A stretch of 64,000 nt of DNA from Fasciolopsis buskii (GCA_008360955.1 LUCM01009864.1:43309-107308); one strand, 5' to 3'. Counted from the stretch's first letter, positions 35,724 to 47,671 are shown. Notes: generated from the sequence alone by a model not told the origin. Program-made: numbers and translations.

Positions 35724-36165
35724 ACTGAGAAAACAAACTTTGGCAAACAAGCTCGTTTTCAGTGATTTGTACTCATGCCATTACGTCAATATATATTTGA
35801 AAAAAATTCACTTTATTAAGGATTGGATTAGTTGGCAAAGTTTCGCCTTTTAAGCACTGCGGAAGCTGTTGCAATCCGTCTTCACAATCCTCCACTTTGC
35901 TCTCAAAAACAATTTGTGGTTGCGCTTCAACTACCCTGGCCCACCCTCCGTCACAAAGCAAAACCTAGACAACAAAGCAATTAACACAACAAGTTCTTGT
36001 TTACTCAGGTTATGTATGTAACACCACAAATCCCTTCCCCACCCATATTTTTATCTGACTAATCCAATTCTTCTCTTAGTGAAAATTTTTTGTCAAGATG
36101 TATATATAATGATGTAATAGCATCAGTACGAAAAACGAGCTTGTTCGCCAAATTGTGTTTTCTCA
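35724..36165. mobile_element. MITE-like inverted repeat (arms ~108 bp, loop ~227 bp)
   Basis: The left arm 35724-35831 begins CTGAGAAAACAAACTTTGGC, with AACAAGCTCGTTTT inside, and ends GGATTGGATTAGT. The right arm 36059-36165 is its reverse complement with point changes and a small deletion: it starts CTAATCCAATTC, ends GTTTTCTCAG and contains AACGAGCTTGTTCG. Long imperfect terminal inverted repeats around a short non-coding centre, about 440 bp in all, are typical of miniature inverted-repeat DNA transposons. A clear target-site duplication is not evident. No transposase is present. Confidence 0.7.
35796..35966 (-). CDS. Candidate minus-strand exon in the inverted-repeat loop
   Basis: On the minus strand GCTTTGTTGTCTAG is a plausible acceptor ending near 35967. 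The following frame reads LLCDGGWARVVEAQPQIV, then ESKVEDCEDGLQQLPQ, and stays open to about 35773. A donor-like AAAGTGAAT occurs near 35808-35814. The protein-like composition is the main support. It overlaps one arm of the MITE-like inverted repeat, which argues against it. No family is recognised. Confidence 0.15.
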
Positions 36166-36634
36166 GTGTGCTCAGAGGGAATTTTCAAGTTGCTAAAATA
36201 CTTTCAAACGGTTAAATAAATGACAGTCGACAGTGTGTAAACACATTAGTTAGGTACCGACCAACTAGCATCCGAATTTGTGTTGTGCGATCAAATGATC
36301 AAAAAGGTGGATTTTCGACGTGACTATACCCCTCCCCTCGTCCCGTCAGATTCTCTCGGCCCCAATCACTTGTCAGTTCGGCAACACCAAATGAACTACG
36401 GTTTCTTTCCTCAAATTGATGCCCTTTGGCATAGAATGAATATAAGGAATAAGACAGATGTAGCGCGAAAATTGCACACCTGAATACAAAAGGCAATAGT
36501 ATTTTACTGTGCACATATAAACTCACCAACAAATTCTTGGTTTTCAAGCCTTTGGTTGTGTAAATCGTTCTAGTCAACCTCGGAGTGTTGGTGCGTTTGG
36601 CACACTTTTTCAGACCATCGGCGAAAAGTGGAAA

Positions 36635-37012
36635 CTATGATGAAAGTTCAAGTTCTGTTTTCCCTTGAATGTTTTGTGTAGGTGTGATCAGTTGGCAAGC
36701 TTTGGTAGCGTGAATAAAAAAAGGTTCTATTTCTGCGATGTACCAATTCATTGTATGACACAGTATTCGTAAAAGAATTGTTAAACAGGAAAAAATTTCA
36801 AATTCCAGCCTCTGGTCTAGTTGCACACTTCTTTTCCTCGATTGATGTTTTACTATGACTACGGTAACTTTCCCACTAGGTGCTTCCGTCACCACCAACT
36901 GAACGCTAGAGTTATCAAACCAGACGGATTTGTTTTTAATTTTCTGACCAGTTGTCGAGCGCTTGGATAATCCAGAGATCGACCTGAGGCAGTTTGTCTC
37001 AAAACCTGACAT
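36635..37012 (-). CDS. Unrecognised 125-codon ORF
   Basis: The frame is open from 37012 to 36635 on the minus strand, starting in MSGFETNCLRSISG. It is hydrophilic at first (STTGQKIKNKS), with a hydrophobic stretch near FEIFSCLTILLRILCH. No domain is recognised, and it lies next to the jockey-like LINE without matching it. Frames of this size are at the upper edge of chance. Confidence 0.12.
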   Translation of the reverse strand: MSGFETNCLRSISGLSKRSTTGQKIKNKSVWFDNSSVQLVVTEAPSGKVTVVIVKHQSRKRSVQLDQRLEFEIFSCLTILLRILCHTMNWYIAEIEPFFIHATKACQLITPTQNIQGKTELELSS

Positions 37013-37242
37013 TGTTAGTACACAGATTAGTCTTTATCCAAACCGAGGAATAGTTAATAACAGAACACTTTCATTTTTAACTACCGCCCTGCTCAAGTCC
37101 ACACCTGAGCTATTGGAGCCTTATCTGGTTCCCTGCTTCAATTTTCATCGTCACGGTTGCCGGACCCCTGTTTAACTAATCAATACGATTTACGACTGCA
37201 TGCACATTCGTACTCGCGCTCTAACTATGCAGAAAAAATTCA

Positions 37243-38290
37243 ACAGGTTCTCATGGCGCTAACAAACATTCGTGGACTGAACTGCAACACTGTTTCCGTC
37301 CAACAGTTTCTTTAGTCTTCCTCTCTTCTTGTTTCGTTTTTGACCGAAACTCACCCCTCCCACTTCATCTTATATCACACTTTCAATTTCTCAATTACAC
37401 CTTTCACTCTTCTTTTATTCCCAAAGCAGGTGTTTGCGGTTAAGTTCATCATTCAAGTACCCCCTGCGAGGTAGCAAATCTTGACTTTTGCAATCACGAA
37501 TTCCAAGGTCATACAGTTGAAACTCTCATTCCCTTCCTTCAATTATTATTTCTGCGTTGCTTGTCGCTCCGCAACAGTGCCAATACTTCCATTTCGATTT
37601 ATTTATTATATACAGGCATTGAAATTTTGTTTATCAGAGACCCCAGAAGTCACATTGCTATCATAAAAGACATCAGCTTCCAGAACTGCCAGTGTCTGGT
37701 GCACACATCTGGCACGCCGGTCATGGAGTGCAATTTGCTGTGATCAAAAGATTATGTCGTCTAGTTGACCGCCTCACGCGCATATCATATCGAACTGATG
37801 ACAGTAATCATACTCTTCATCCTATCCATACTTCAGTCGCTTCGTTCTACTCGAATGCATCTATCTTGGCTCATCGGACCATCCCGTTACTAAATTATTC
37901 GCCACAACCCTCCACTCTCCTCATGACACATATTTCGGAGTCAGAATTCAGCCGAGTTCGACGGTTTCTGCGAGCTCTTGGTTTCCCATTCTTGGAATGA
38001 CTTTTGTTTTACTCCCGACGTTTTAACATCCGCTTCCAACTTTGCTGACGCTGTTCTTCCAGGCATTATTCTTTTTATTCCACACTTTCCGAGACATACA
38101 AGCGCGAAAACTCCCATCAGTTTTAATCACGTTCGCGATGGCGTGCAAGCTTGAAGAGCTCAACAATTCGTCGCTGGCGCCGCTCGGCTACTCCCGCCTT
38201 GCACTACTGTTTCGTGGAAGTCAAAGAACACTTCGTTCGCTGCAAACCCAAATATTTTGGCCCGTTGCTAAGGCCGTCTCCCGCTATTTC
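37243..38290 (+). pseudogene. Endonuclease domain and linker of jockey-like LINE (broken)
   Basis: The frame opens with ALTNIRGLNCNTVSVQQF (NIRGL at 37264-37278), the common start of jockey-type endonucleases, then FLTETHPS around 37340. Later come LVDRLTRISYRTDDSNHTL (about 37760), the PTRI..R..D..SHTLDL-type block, then FCFTPDVLTSASNF and PGIILFIPH near 38000-38090, and SSTIRRWRRS. The family enzyme nicks DNA to prime reverse transcription. The central catalytic block (GDFN) is not recognisable in the 37480-37700 stretch. Several frame changes are needed to read it. Confidence 0.8.
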
Positions 38291-38439
38291 TGACCTTCCA
38301 ATTTCCTTCACATCTGTAATTCCTCTGGTGAACGATAGGTGAAAGATGAACTTTTCGCTTCCCGTTTGCCTCCAATTCCACTTTCCCAACGGTCCTACAT
38401 CTCCGGCTCCTTCCTCTCTCACTGTCCCTTTCATCTAAC

Positions 38440-39720
38440 TCCTATTAGTTCTAGGAAGATCCGCCAAGCACTGCATTTTCCGAACGTTTCCAAAACACGT
38501 TTCGGATGATATTCCACCCATCGTCCGTAAAACGTGTGCCCCTGAATTGGCTCCTATTTTACATTCTTTTCTAGTTTTCTCTCAAACTTTCTATCTTTCC
38601 GACCCCTTGGAAATTTGTTCGAACCACTACTAAGCGGCTGCCAATATGAGTTCCGATCTCGTCCAGTTGACGGGATCTTGCCCCAGCCATTTCCTGTAGA
38701 TGCTGGCGTTCCCTACGGTCCACACTTTCTTTTATTCATCAATGATCTCCTATTTACCACTTCCAACCCAATGCATTCTTTGGTGGATGACGCTAGTCTT
38801 CACTATTCTCTTCCTTATCGCATTCCTCGACACGTAGACACCAACATCGACCGTGACCATTATGTCTTCACTGCATCTTTGGTCTCAGATCTTGAAAACA
38901 TCTCTTCCCGGGGTTCAAATAACCATATCACATTCAATGCATTAAACAACTCTCTTTTTTCAATCTACTTAAAACTTCATTAGTTTTCCCCATATTTATC
39001 TATTCACTCGTCTTTTGTGTGTTTCACAGAGAGCTTCTCTTCATGGCTTATGCATTATTTCTTCATCATCTTGGTCTTTCTTCATGTCTGAACTTGCCTC
39101 TCGCGCTGCTCTCAGAGTTGGCTTTCTGTTCCGTTCCAGGGGTTACTTCGTCGCAGCTGGTATTTTTCATTCTAAAAGGTTCATATCCTCCCCGCACTTG
39201 AGTACCACAGTCACGTGTGGTGTGGGGATTCGTTTACTTCGTTTTCCCTTCTTGATCTGGTTCAGGGAAAGGCCGTCGGATTGATCAACGATCCTCTATT
39301 AATATCTTAATATTTTCTTTTTTTTAACATTATTACTTTGGTTTTTGTTCTTTGAAACTTGCCATAACAATTGATCTTTCTGTAACCTTTTCTCGCTCTT
39401 CTCGCCCACGGGCACCTAGTTACTCTTATCAGGTTTTTATTGCTCAGCCTCTAACTCCTTTGATTCAAGCCATGGAACTCCCTTTCACTTTCTATATCTC
39501 CCCTTTACATTCAACCTTTCAGTTCTCAAGATCAAGACCAACAAACCGATTGTTAAGTGAATGTTCCCCTCACTTTCCCCCATTGCAATGTCTTCGGACC
39601 ATGGGGTTTGCCCTCTCACTGCATCGCATACTGGTTGTATCCCTTGAAAATTTGATCACTAATCACCTTCTTAACCCAATAATTACAATCTTTCCACTTT
39701 AATTGTTCTGCCCACCCTGA
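38440..39720 (+). pseudogene. Reverse transcriptase of jockey-like LINE (broken)
   Basis: RT block 2a appears as IPPIVRKTCAPELAPIL (38510-38560). The 122-codon frame 38615-38983 reads GVPYGPHFLLFINDLLF, where the family has GVPQGS...LFINDL, and HSLVDDASLHYS, the catalytic FADD box with the aspartate pair kept but alanine changed to valine. The thumb follows at 39095-39290 (ALRVGFLFRSRGYF and a WGG-type stretch). After it, PLTPLIQAMELPFTF and RPTNRLLSECS near 39440-39570 fall in the C-terminus. The segment between blocks 2a and 3, including the catalytic A aspartate, appears deleted. Confidence 0.88.
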
Positions 39721-39729
39721 AAATGAGAG

Positions 39730-42330
39730 TTACGAAACTGATGTCATCCATATTCTGGCACTTCCGAGATTCACTCAGTGAAATCTGCGTTCTGGTGTTC
39801 ATGTTTGACTAACGTTAAAATCAACTATCTTAGGTCCTTTCAAATAAGTAGTAAATTCAATACTGGTTCAGTAGGGATACCTAGTTTTCGGTCCCTCCGG
39901 CTTCCTAGAATAAATGACCTTCAATAACTAATCAGAAACTGCATTCGCTTGGTTTTCTAGCAAAACAGAAGTCGAATCTACTCTGTAAGGGTAATACGCG
40001 TATTAAATATGGATGTCGTTAAATGTTCAGACCTCCAGAAAATTCAGCTGATGAACAGTGATATTCTTCGAACTGCGGCGAAATCGTTGATAACCAGGTA
40101 ATTGCCTTTTCAAAGACGGAATAGTCACGGGTTTAGGCTGTTTTGCAGTCCTTCTCCATCAATCTATCAACCCACTCGATTCTATCTATCCAGTGACTGG
40201 TTTTCATCTGCAAACCACTCATCTGTCCTTGCATCCTGGCATGAATCTAAACGAACTTTGACAAACGTTCGTGATTATTCGCATTCGGCTGAAGGCAGGC
40301 AAAACGAGGTAAGGCCAACACGAAGTGAACACAAGTTACAAACAGTCGTGCAAACTTATGAGAAAAAATGGATTATGCATAATAATGTTTCTCTAGCATT
40401 CATCACATTGATCTCAACCGTTCTTTGACTGCCTCTGAGTTATCTGAAGCCGATAAATAAGGCGTGTTCACGTTATCAATCCGCGGTCGTGTACCTATCC
40501 ATTTGCTAGACCCAAGTATTCAAGTCTCAGTCGATCGATTGAGAAAAGTACCAGTGTCAGCCTCGCAATTTACCCACACCGAAACAAGACCTGACAAGCT
40601 CATCGTGAATTTTCGACTGAAGAATAAACGGATTTGAGACAGACGAAAACACGATCAATCAGCTGAAAGCTGAACGAAGCAATGAATAAAGTGACGGGAA
40701 CAATTATCGTTCTTCTCCGAAGCAATTATGAAGCCCAAAGGCATAGAATGTACAGTCGCCATTTACAACAACTCGATGTCGTCTTTCTGTTCGGATGTTA
40801 ATAATCTAATGGCAAATCAGAAACCTCTCCCCCACCAAAAATACTTCCTGGGGCAATCAATACTCAAAAGAATAACAGTATGAAGGTTAAAAATGGTCAC
40901 CTGATTTGGTTGGACTTGAAAATTTGCTAGGTGGATGACGGAATCTAGCTCTATATAACAAAATACGGTTGACGGAACGAAAACGTGAGGCACCGTTCCC
41001 ATAGTCTATTTATGATCTCTGCTTGAACCATGGATTACGTTCCACGTGGAAGGCGGAGTACTTGATCTGAACACGTTTAGAAAGAGATCATTTATAAAAT
41101 GGATTAATGACTGTCATTTGACTGCACTGTTCTGAACGGGTTAATTAATTGCCACATGGCTTACTTGACTGATCCTAGTTACACACAGGTTGCAAGAAAC
41201 GTGTCAGAACGATGTCGGTCATCATCGGTAGGCATGATTCACACCCGGGAATGTAAAATTCGTGGTGTAGACTACACCGTCATTTCTGGCATTGTATTGT
41301 ACACCAACTTGTATGGAGGACCGGAGACGAGTGAAATGAGGAACAAAGACTAGCTTGTTTGAAATCCTGAGTGAAAAGCAACCGAGTTGTACAATTTGGG
41401 GTTCGTGCAGCAGAATTCTGGGGCGATTAGCGTCCCACGGAAACAGATGTTGGTTGGCTTAGTACATTTAAAAAACTATTCTATTATGAAATCCTGACAA
41501 TCATTCATGCAACCGAACAAATTGCAATCTTCGACTGATGGTGCCACGAAAAATGGTGACCACAGATATACATCAAGAGCGTTCGGGGCCAGGGAAAGAC
41601 GGGGACATTTTTGAGACTAGCAAGTGTTTTGAGCCACTTCAACGAACAACGATAGATGAGTTGGAAACATTGCTTTTCCGTCACAAATTTGAATGAACAG
41701 GTCAAAAGCGCCGGTTTTTACAATGTGTCCTGGGCCAACTCACCGCCTCTGTGCCGATGGATTCTGCACAACGTAGGATTAGGACTGATGGTATCTGAAG
41801 CCTCCGCAGAAGTCGAGCATTCTGTGTAACCTTAGGCAAGTTGATTCGTATCACCCAGCGTTAGTGCTCGTTTTTCGATGCAGAAATGATTGAAACGACG
41901 TTGTCTTTTTTTGAACAGAAAATCCCGAATTAGTTTACGTATAGAGACTATCACTAAAGAAAGTCGGCAATTGTTCAGTGCGTTGTTAACAGCTTCGTCC
42001 GTACGCAGGAGTCAAAAGAAGTAGCCTGCTTACTTGCGGTTGACTGAAATATTTTTAATCAGATGATATTACAAATAATGGTTATTTAGAAAAATTTAGC
42101 TTTGTTCCATATCTGATTCCGTAACCGGCACAAGTCTGAAGGAATTTCTATCTTGTTTTCTAGTCACCGTGTGTCAGAAGCGGTAACCTTGCATTAGACG
42201 GTTAGCAGCGTTTGATCGCTAAGTTCAGCGCGTTCTAGGTATCGCAGTGGTCATACCAATATCACTTTTGTTACTAACTCGGGCACAGTAAAGGGTGAAA
42301 TAACGAAGTGATCTGAGAATTTTATTGCAC
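39730..42330. other. No supported gene
   Basis: A 108-codon plus frame at 40102-40428 is unrecognised. The rest is stop-rich on both strands, and no repeat family member was seen. Confidence 0.35.
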
Positions 42331-42337
42331 GAGCATT

Positions 42338-42676
42338 ATGGGGAGCCAGACGCCTTCACGGAAGCACGGCGAGGAGGAACCGCGGGACTCATCAAAGAAG
42401 AATAAGAGTAAATTCTACCGGGTAGGTCAAACGATCTTCAAAATGTCAGATGACGGTAAAAATTGGGCGTCGCAGATCCAAAAAAATCTTCATAGAGTGG
42501 TACCAACCAAAAGAGCCGCTGGACTAGAGTCAAACAAAACCAATGATCAATGCAAAGTTGTTAGGGCGATAAAGTTGAGAAAACCACCACAGTGCTTAAG
42601 CGATCACTTACCGGTCAAAGCTACAGAACCTCTGGCTAGACAGGTTTCGGAACACCTTCGGACAGATGGATCAGTT

Positions 42677-42721
<45 letters not shown>

Positions 42722-42838
42722 CTAATTTTGCACAACCGCGACTTAGCCTCAGAGATTTTCAAGCCTCAATCCATCAAAACAATCATCGGAATGAATTTTC
42801 AGAGTAAAAACTTCATTCAGTTCATCCGTCCGCGTTGA
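42338..42838 (+). CDS. Unrecognised 166-codon ORF with in-frame (GA)n repeat
   Basis: The frame runs from ATG (GCATTATGGGG) to TGA at 42836. The N-terminal 115 residues are hydrophilic and lysine-rich (SSKKNKSKFYRVGQTIF and KNLHRVVPTKRAAG), with protein-like composition. Then a (GA)n microsatellite at 42680-42720 adds an alternating E-R run. Since the repeat unit is 2 bp, any length change not divisible by three would shift the frame, which makes a conserved C-terminus unlikely. No domain is known. By a rough estimate fewer than one random frame of this length is expected in the window, so it deserves a transcript check. Confidence 0.28.
42680..42720. repeat. (GA)n microsatellite
   Basis: About 41 bp of GA repeat with a single G interruption near the end (GAGGGAGAGAG). 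Confidence 0.95.
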
Positions 42839-42839
42839 G

Positions 42840-45800
42840 CAGTAGGTTTCGTGAAGTCAGTGGGTGACAAATCGTGAGGAAATCGTGAAAACAAGACTTA
42901 CGTCATCGGTAACTACAATCACAGTGCAGTGCACAAACAGATTTTTGATCACTTTCAAAGCGGTCAAAGAGAATTTGTGTGCGGATAGAGAAATTAGCTG
43001 GCCTTACGAATTCTCGTTCGTCTAATTCTAAACAATGTCAAACAAGTGGTCGAATGTATCGTAGTTGTTTGCCAACATTTTTGCTCTGTTTGTGTGGAAC
43101 AAACGTGAGCCCCAGTTGTGCAACACAGTGATTTCCTATATTCGGGATATTGCAGTCGCGAGCTTTAACAGCTCTGACCGTTCGGCTAGATGATTGTTTG
43201 ATCCTACCCCACCTAATCAAGCGAGAACAATCAAAATGGCCCCTGGTTGGTCAACATAACCCCACCTCATGAGCTCACTCTCGTCTTTGGCCCTCATCAC
43301 GCCAGCGCCGCTCCGTTCGCATCTGAATCTAGCACAACGTCAGGCCAGTTCAACCCTTATCCCAAAAATAGGGCGAACGGTTGGTTCCCCATCCTGCCTC
43401 CTGCCTTGCTGCGGCTCAGGCCTTTAGCCGATGCGTCATGTGTTCGAGTACAAACGGGCTTGTCGTGCAGTCCTGTGTCCCAGGCATGACTCATCGGCTC
43501 GAAACAGCGCCAGCTCATGGTCCCACCTTACAGTGAGTTGATGCGTGCTGCAGGTGGCGACAGAGATAGAATTCGTCCAGACAGCTTAGGGTTCGCGAAT
43601 CACGTAGTGAATGATGCCGTTAGACTATCGACGGCTGTTTAAACAGGGCAGCTGCACTGGTCTAGGCGTTGGCAGTTCATCGGAGCTCTATTTCTGACAC
43701 GCTGACTACATCTGACTGGTGGATACGTCATGAGGTCGTGTAGGTGACATCCGGTCTGCGTCAAACTGAACAGAATAGATTAGCGACAATCAAACTCCGG
43801 TCCTAAAGTAACACGCTCTAAAGAGTAAGGAATCAGGCATCCAATCGACCGAGGCTGGCGGTTGGTGGCAGAACCAGGGGCTCAAAGTGTACCACGAATG
43901 AACAGGCGCTTTGTCCTCGTTTGAAAATGTTGGCAACTAGTAAGTGCACGCTTCGCCATTGATTTTAAATTACACAAGGCCATATAGGATGGTTGATAGA
44001 GAATTATGACTCAGGTTTGAAGACAAATGGAATAAATTACACTATCTCCACACCAAACCCAACAACAAGGCGAACAGCGACTAAGTAACGGCTACCACTA
44101 CCGAACTGGCCAAAGAATGCGTTGGAATTTGAAGCTCCAAACATCGAAGTTCGTGAGCCTGTACTCCACGTGACCACCATTCGGCAGCAGAAAATGGCTC
44201 GCTTTACTTGCTAGCAATAAAAGACCATTTTCAGGAAAGGTTTGGGTAGCATCCTTAGAGCGGGACTAGTAGAAATGCGATGGGGAACAAGAGACTGGCA
44301 GCAACTAGCAAGCGCATCAGTCATTAGCGAGCTTTAGGAAGAACGATGACTGCCTCAAGCCCGAAGGCTTACACTGCTTTTCGTGAGTTGGGGAAGAATA
44401 TGCTGAGATCTGGAATTTTCACGCCTATATTCTAGCAGCTTCATATCGGCAGTTTAAGAAACAAGTTCAACTGAGTCACTAAGGCTGATTTGCTTCCACC
44501 GGTAATTTATTCCAATGCATGTAATTTCTCCCATTTAGAGTTAACTATAAGTGAACACAAGAATATATTTCACACACCCATTCAAACAAATAACTTTGCG
44601 ATAGCATCGACACTATAACTGTTTCCCGTGATCATTTGTCAGAAAACCTGTCTTGAGAAATGCTACCCATAGTAGCTGAAACAGCGACCAATTATCCGAA
44701 CTGATTTGATGAAAGTTACGTACAAGAAAACATCACGTGATGCAGGATTTTTTTTGATGTAATCCAGACTCGCTAATTACAAGAATGTTCGAAATGCACT
44801 TTCGAGCCGCCTTCATGAAAACAGATTAAACTTGTACCGCCACTTGATCGATAAAGTTGGGTTCTGTTCGAATGGAATTTCGCTTTTCTGTCCAACATCT
44901 TTAGGGTGGTTACTGTATGCATCGATTTTTTTTAAACTAGGTAACTCCCCGAATCGATAATGTTTATAGCACGATCGATACACAGCTGTTCCCAAACACG
45001 TTCGCGCACCAGTAATAAGTTGGCGCGGTAACTAATTTTCCCCGGGGCAGGGGGCATGTTATTTGTTTCGGGTGCTAGAATAATACAAATAAATGAAGCA
45101 AGTAGCTTAATAATTTTCTTCCTATTTAAAAAATAAACCAGACTTCTTTTTTGAACGTTCAACAAATACCGAAACAGGAAGGTGATTCTCCACTGTTAGT
45201 CAGCCTCAGAAACAATAGATCTGTCACGTGGTCCAATGCGACATGTTGTTTGTAATCTGCATTCACAAGTGTCATTTATTTGGACCGCCCGCGTTGATCA
45301 GAAAACCTAATGTCATCTAATGTCGTCTCCTGGTCCTATTCTCAGAATCAAATGTTCTTCAATCTCGTGAATCCAGGTTTCTAGCCTCCTACGTTAAATC
45401 CCTGGTTTAACAGTCAAAATTTGCGCTGCTTACGTCAGATAACTTGAATTTCGTTTTCGTGAAATCGAATGGCTTGTAACCTACTAATCCCGTTTATCGC
45501 GGTTTGACGGGACATTGCCTAATTGCCACTCGTTAGTAAGGATGTTGTTGGTTAAACGAACTTGTTTTTTCTATTCTGCCGAAGAGAAATGCGTTTGTAC
45601 AGCTGTAACACAATTCCTTCAGGATTTCGATTCTGTATCCGAGACAAAAAACGCAAATAGTCGACAGTTTTTCGTAACCTATTGGCTAATTAGCTTACGC
45701 AAAAATTGACATAAAATGTCACTGAAAGCGAGTTCAGTATGTTGGCGCGGAGCTGTTGAAAATCCATCCCCTGTGGCAAAACTTATGCGTTTGCCATAAG

Positions 45801-46145
45801 GACGAGGTCCCAACGGGATTGCATTCTAATAATTATTAAATAAAATCAATTCATGATTATTTTTTCGGGGTGATTCACAATTTTCTGCAGAGTTTGTGAC
45901 TCCATGAGCCTTCAGTCAATGAAGACGTTGGCCAAGTGCACTAGCTGAACGTAGAGAACAACGAGGCTCACATGTGTACTTTTTCTCGCAATTCAGAACA
46001 CTAGAAAAGTTTGCGTTATTCTTCAGTAACATTTTACGGATTCTGCAGGCTTGCTTACGAAAGTGCAATGATTTTTGGATTTCTGTTTCTTGCCGCATAT
46101 CGGAAAGTTTGATCGTGCAGTAAGTTTTGGCGAGACTCTGCAAGC
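42840..46145. other. No supported gene; GC-richer patch
   Basis: Sequence around 43250-43950 is richer in G+C than its flanks and includes an 80-codon frame at 43247-43489 without recognisable features. A degenerate tRNA-like stretch on the minus strand near 43190-43120 (TAGCCGAACGGTCAGAGC) lacks a good B box. An old repeat is likely, but I find no second copy in the window. Confidence 0.35.
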
Positions 46146-46148
46146 CCC

Positions 46149-46320
46149 GATCGGCTGTACTCGGGTCGGTCGACGTCGTGGCATCTAAACGCGAAGGTGG
46201 TGGATTTGATCCCCTCCCCTCTCTACCGCCGATCACCTACCCAAATCGCAAGACTTCTGTGGGCCAGGGCCTCATTCCGGAGAATGACATACGTTGTGGT
46301 TTCACGAATAAGGAAAAGAC
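46149..46320 (+). mobile_element. tRNA-derived SINE, diverged copy
   Basis: The head GATCGGCTGTACTCGGGTCGG, then TCGTGGCATCTAAACGCGAAGG, follows the family layout, with a decayed B box GGATTTGATCC and a closing CCGATC that pairs with the opening GATCGG. The tail GGGCCAGGGCCTCATTCCGG, then GTTTCACGAATAAGGAAAAG aligns with the family tail (GGCTGCGGCCTTCTTCC, then ATTTAGTTAATAAAGGAAG). It is older or from another subfamily. It is plus-oriented. Confidence 0.72.
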
Positions 46321-47137
46321 AAAGACATCCGAGACACGGGTGGCAAATTTTCGCCGAAATTGCTAATACCATCATCTGTGAATGACAGTTTCGAAAGGTC
46401 GAGTGGTATTCCGATATTTTGGAATAACCCGGCCTAATATGACCCGCATCTGTCTACTAGAAACTGAATTCGCCTCCTTGCTCTGAGTCTATTCTCCTCT
46501 TGTTGGGTATTATTAATCCAATTTGAATATGAATAGTCCGAAAAATGCTGGCCACATCGCTTGATTCACACTGGTTCTCGCTCTACCAACATTACGGATT
46601 AGTGGGGAATTTGATTTGTTTGAGGATGGATTTACAATGCAGCCACGATGCTGAACTCACCGCGATCGGTGTCATCGGCCAAAATTTACGTCCAGCAAAA
46701 CCCAGTGGACCGACTTGTTAGAACTTTGGATGACCGGATGTGGATCAAATCCATGTGCTGTTTGGACATTCAACTTGGTTTCCTTCGGCCGTCCAATGTC
46801 CACACCGCATGGTAAAACATTTCTGTCGTTCATCGGTGTTCGCACGGTACCAAGTAGACAGTGTTCCATAAAGAGAGCCTCTTTGGTTAAAAGTTGCTCA
46901 CTCCAGAGACCTTAGTGAGACGAAGACTGTTCGTAGCACGGTCAACTTCCTTTTAATTCTTCTCTTAGTAACAATGTACACCATAATTTACTGCGGAAGA
47001 TTCGAAATTAATTCTACCCTGTACAACAAACAAACTGAGGCTTTTACCGTTACTTTGGGATCCGCGGTCAGACTATTGTTATTTAATTGCTGGTATTACT
47101 AGGTGAGAAGATAAACGGTTAGCTGCTATTCATTAGA

Positions 47138-47671
47138 ATGTTTGCCTCCATTTCGAAAGGGACAGCGGTGGACGATTTTCCAAGCGTAGACAGATTCAAT
47201 CCGACTGACCTAAGCGGTTTTGTGAATAAACACACGCTCACACAAACCAACAAGTGCACAAGCAAAACAAACCGGTCTCGAGTCACACAGTGTTTGCAGT
47301 GTCATTATTTGAGAAAGAAAAGAAATCAACAGGGAAACCAGATGAATAATAATACAGAATACTCGAAAAAAACTGTTGATATCAATGATCAATGTACGCA
47401 ATCTCAGCCCATCCAAGAGCCGGTAGATAGCATCTCGACAGAATGGACGATGAATTGCAGAAGATTCCAAGGAGTGACAACGTCACTCGAGGAGATCGGG
47501 GTGTGGAGCCAAAAACAGAACCATTGGAATGATGTGTACAAACCATTTACACTTCGGCAACCTGATGTTTTGCAACCATTAATCTCACACCAAAGAATAC
47601 CGATTTTGGTTCCTACCTCAGGGCATCAACAACTCAAAAAGAAGAAACGGAAAGCAAAACATGCAGCGTAG
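47138..47671 (+). CDS. Unrecognised 177-codon ORF, longest in the window
   Basis: The frame runs from ATG at 47138 to TAG at 47669. It is polar and glutamine/asparagine/lysine-rich, with cysteines (QCLQCHYLRKKRNQQGNQ), and ends in a basic tail (LKKKKRKAKHAA) resembling a nuclear-localisation or nucleic-acid-binding tail. No known domain is seen. By a rough estimate fewer than one random frame of this length is expected. However, it lies where the 3' untranslated region of the adjacent minus-strand RTE-like fragment (47690-48780) should fall, so it may be antisense LINE sequence. No polyadenylation signal follows closely. Confidence 0.28.
   Translation: MFASISKGTAVDDFPSVDRFNPTDLSGFVNKHTLTQTNKCTSKTNRSRVTQCLQCHYLRKKRNQQGNQMNNNTEYSKKTVDINDQCTQSQPIQEPVDSISTEWTMNCRRFQGVTTSLEEIGVWSQKQNHWNDVYKPFTLRQPDVLQPLISHQRIPILVPTSGHQQLKKKKRKAKHAA

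Larger units (their letters stand above)
37190..39725 (+). mobile_element. Inactive jockey-like non-LTR retrotransposon
   Basis: Plus-strand translation in shifting frames gives endonuclease, linker, RT and C-terminal blocks in the right order over about 2.5 kb. The sense strand is strikingly pyrimidine-rich compared with its flanks, which helps mark the boundaries. Stops and frameshifts are spread throughout, so it is dead. Its motifs differ from those of the RTE-like element at 405-3850, so it is a separate LINE lineage. The clade name (jockey-like, as opposed to CR1 or I) is inferred from RT motif resemblance. Confidence 0.88.
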
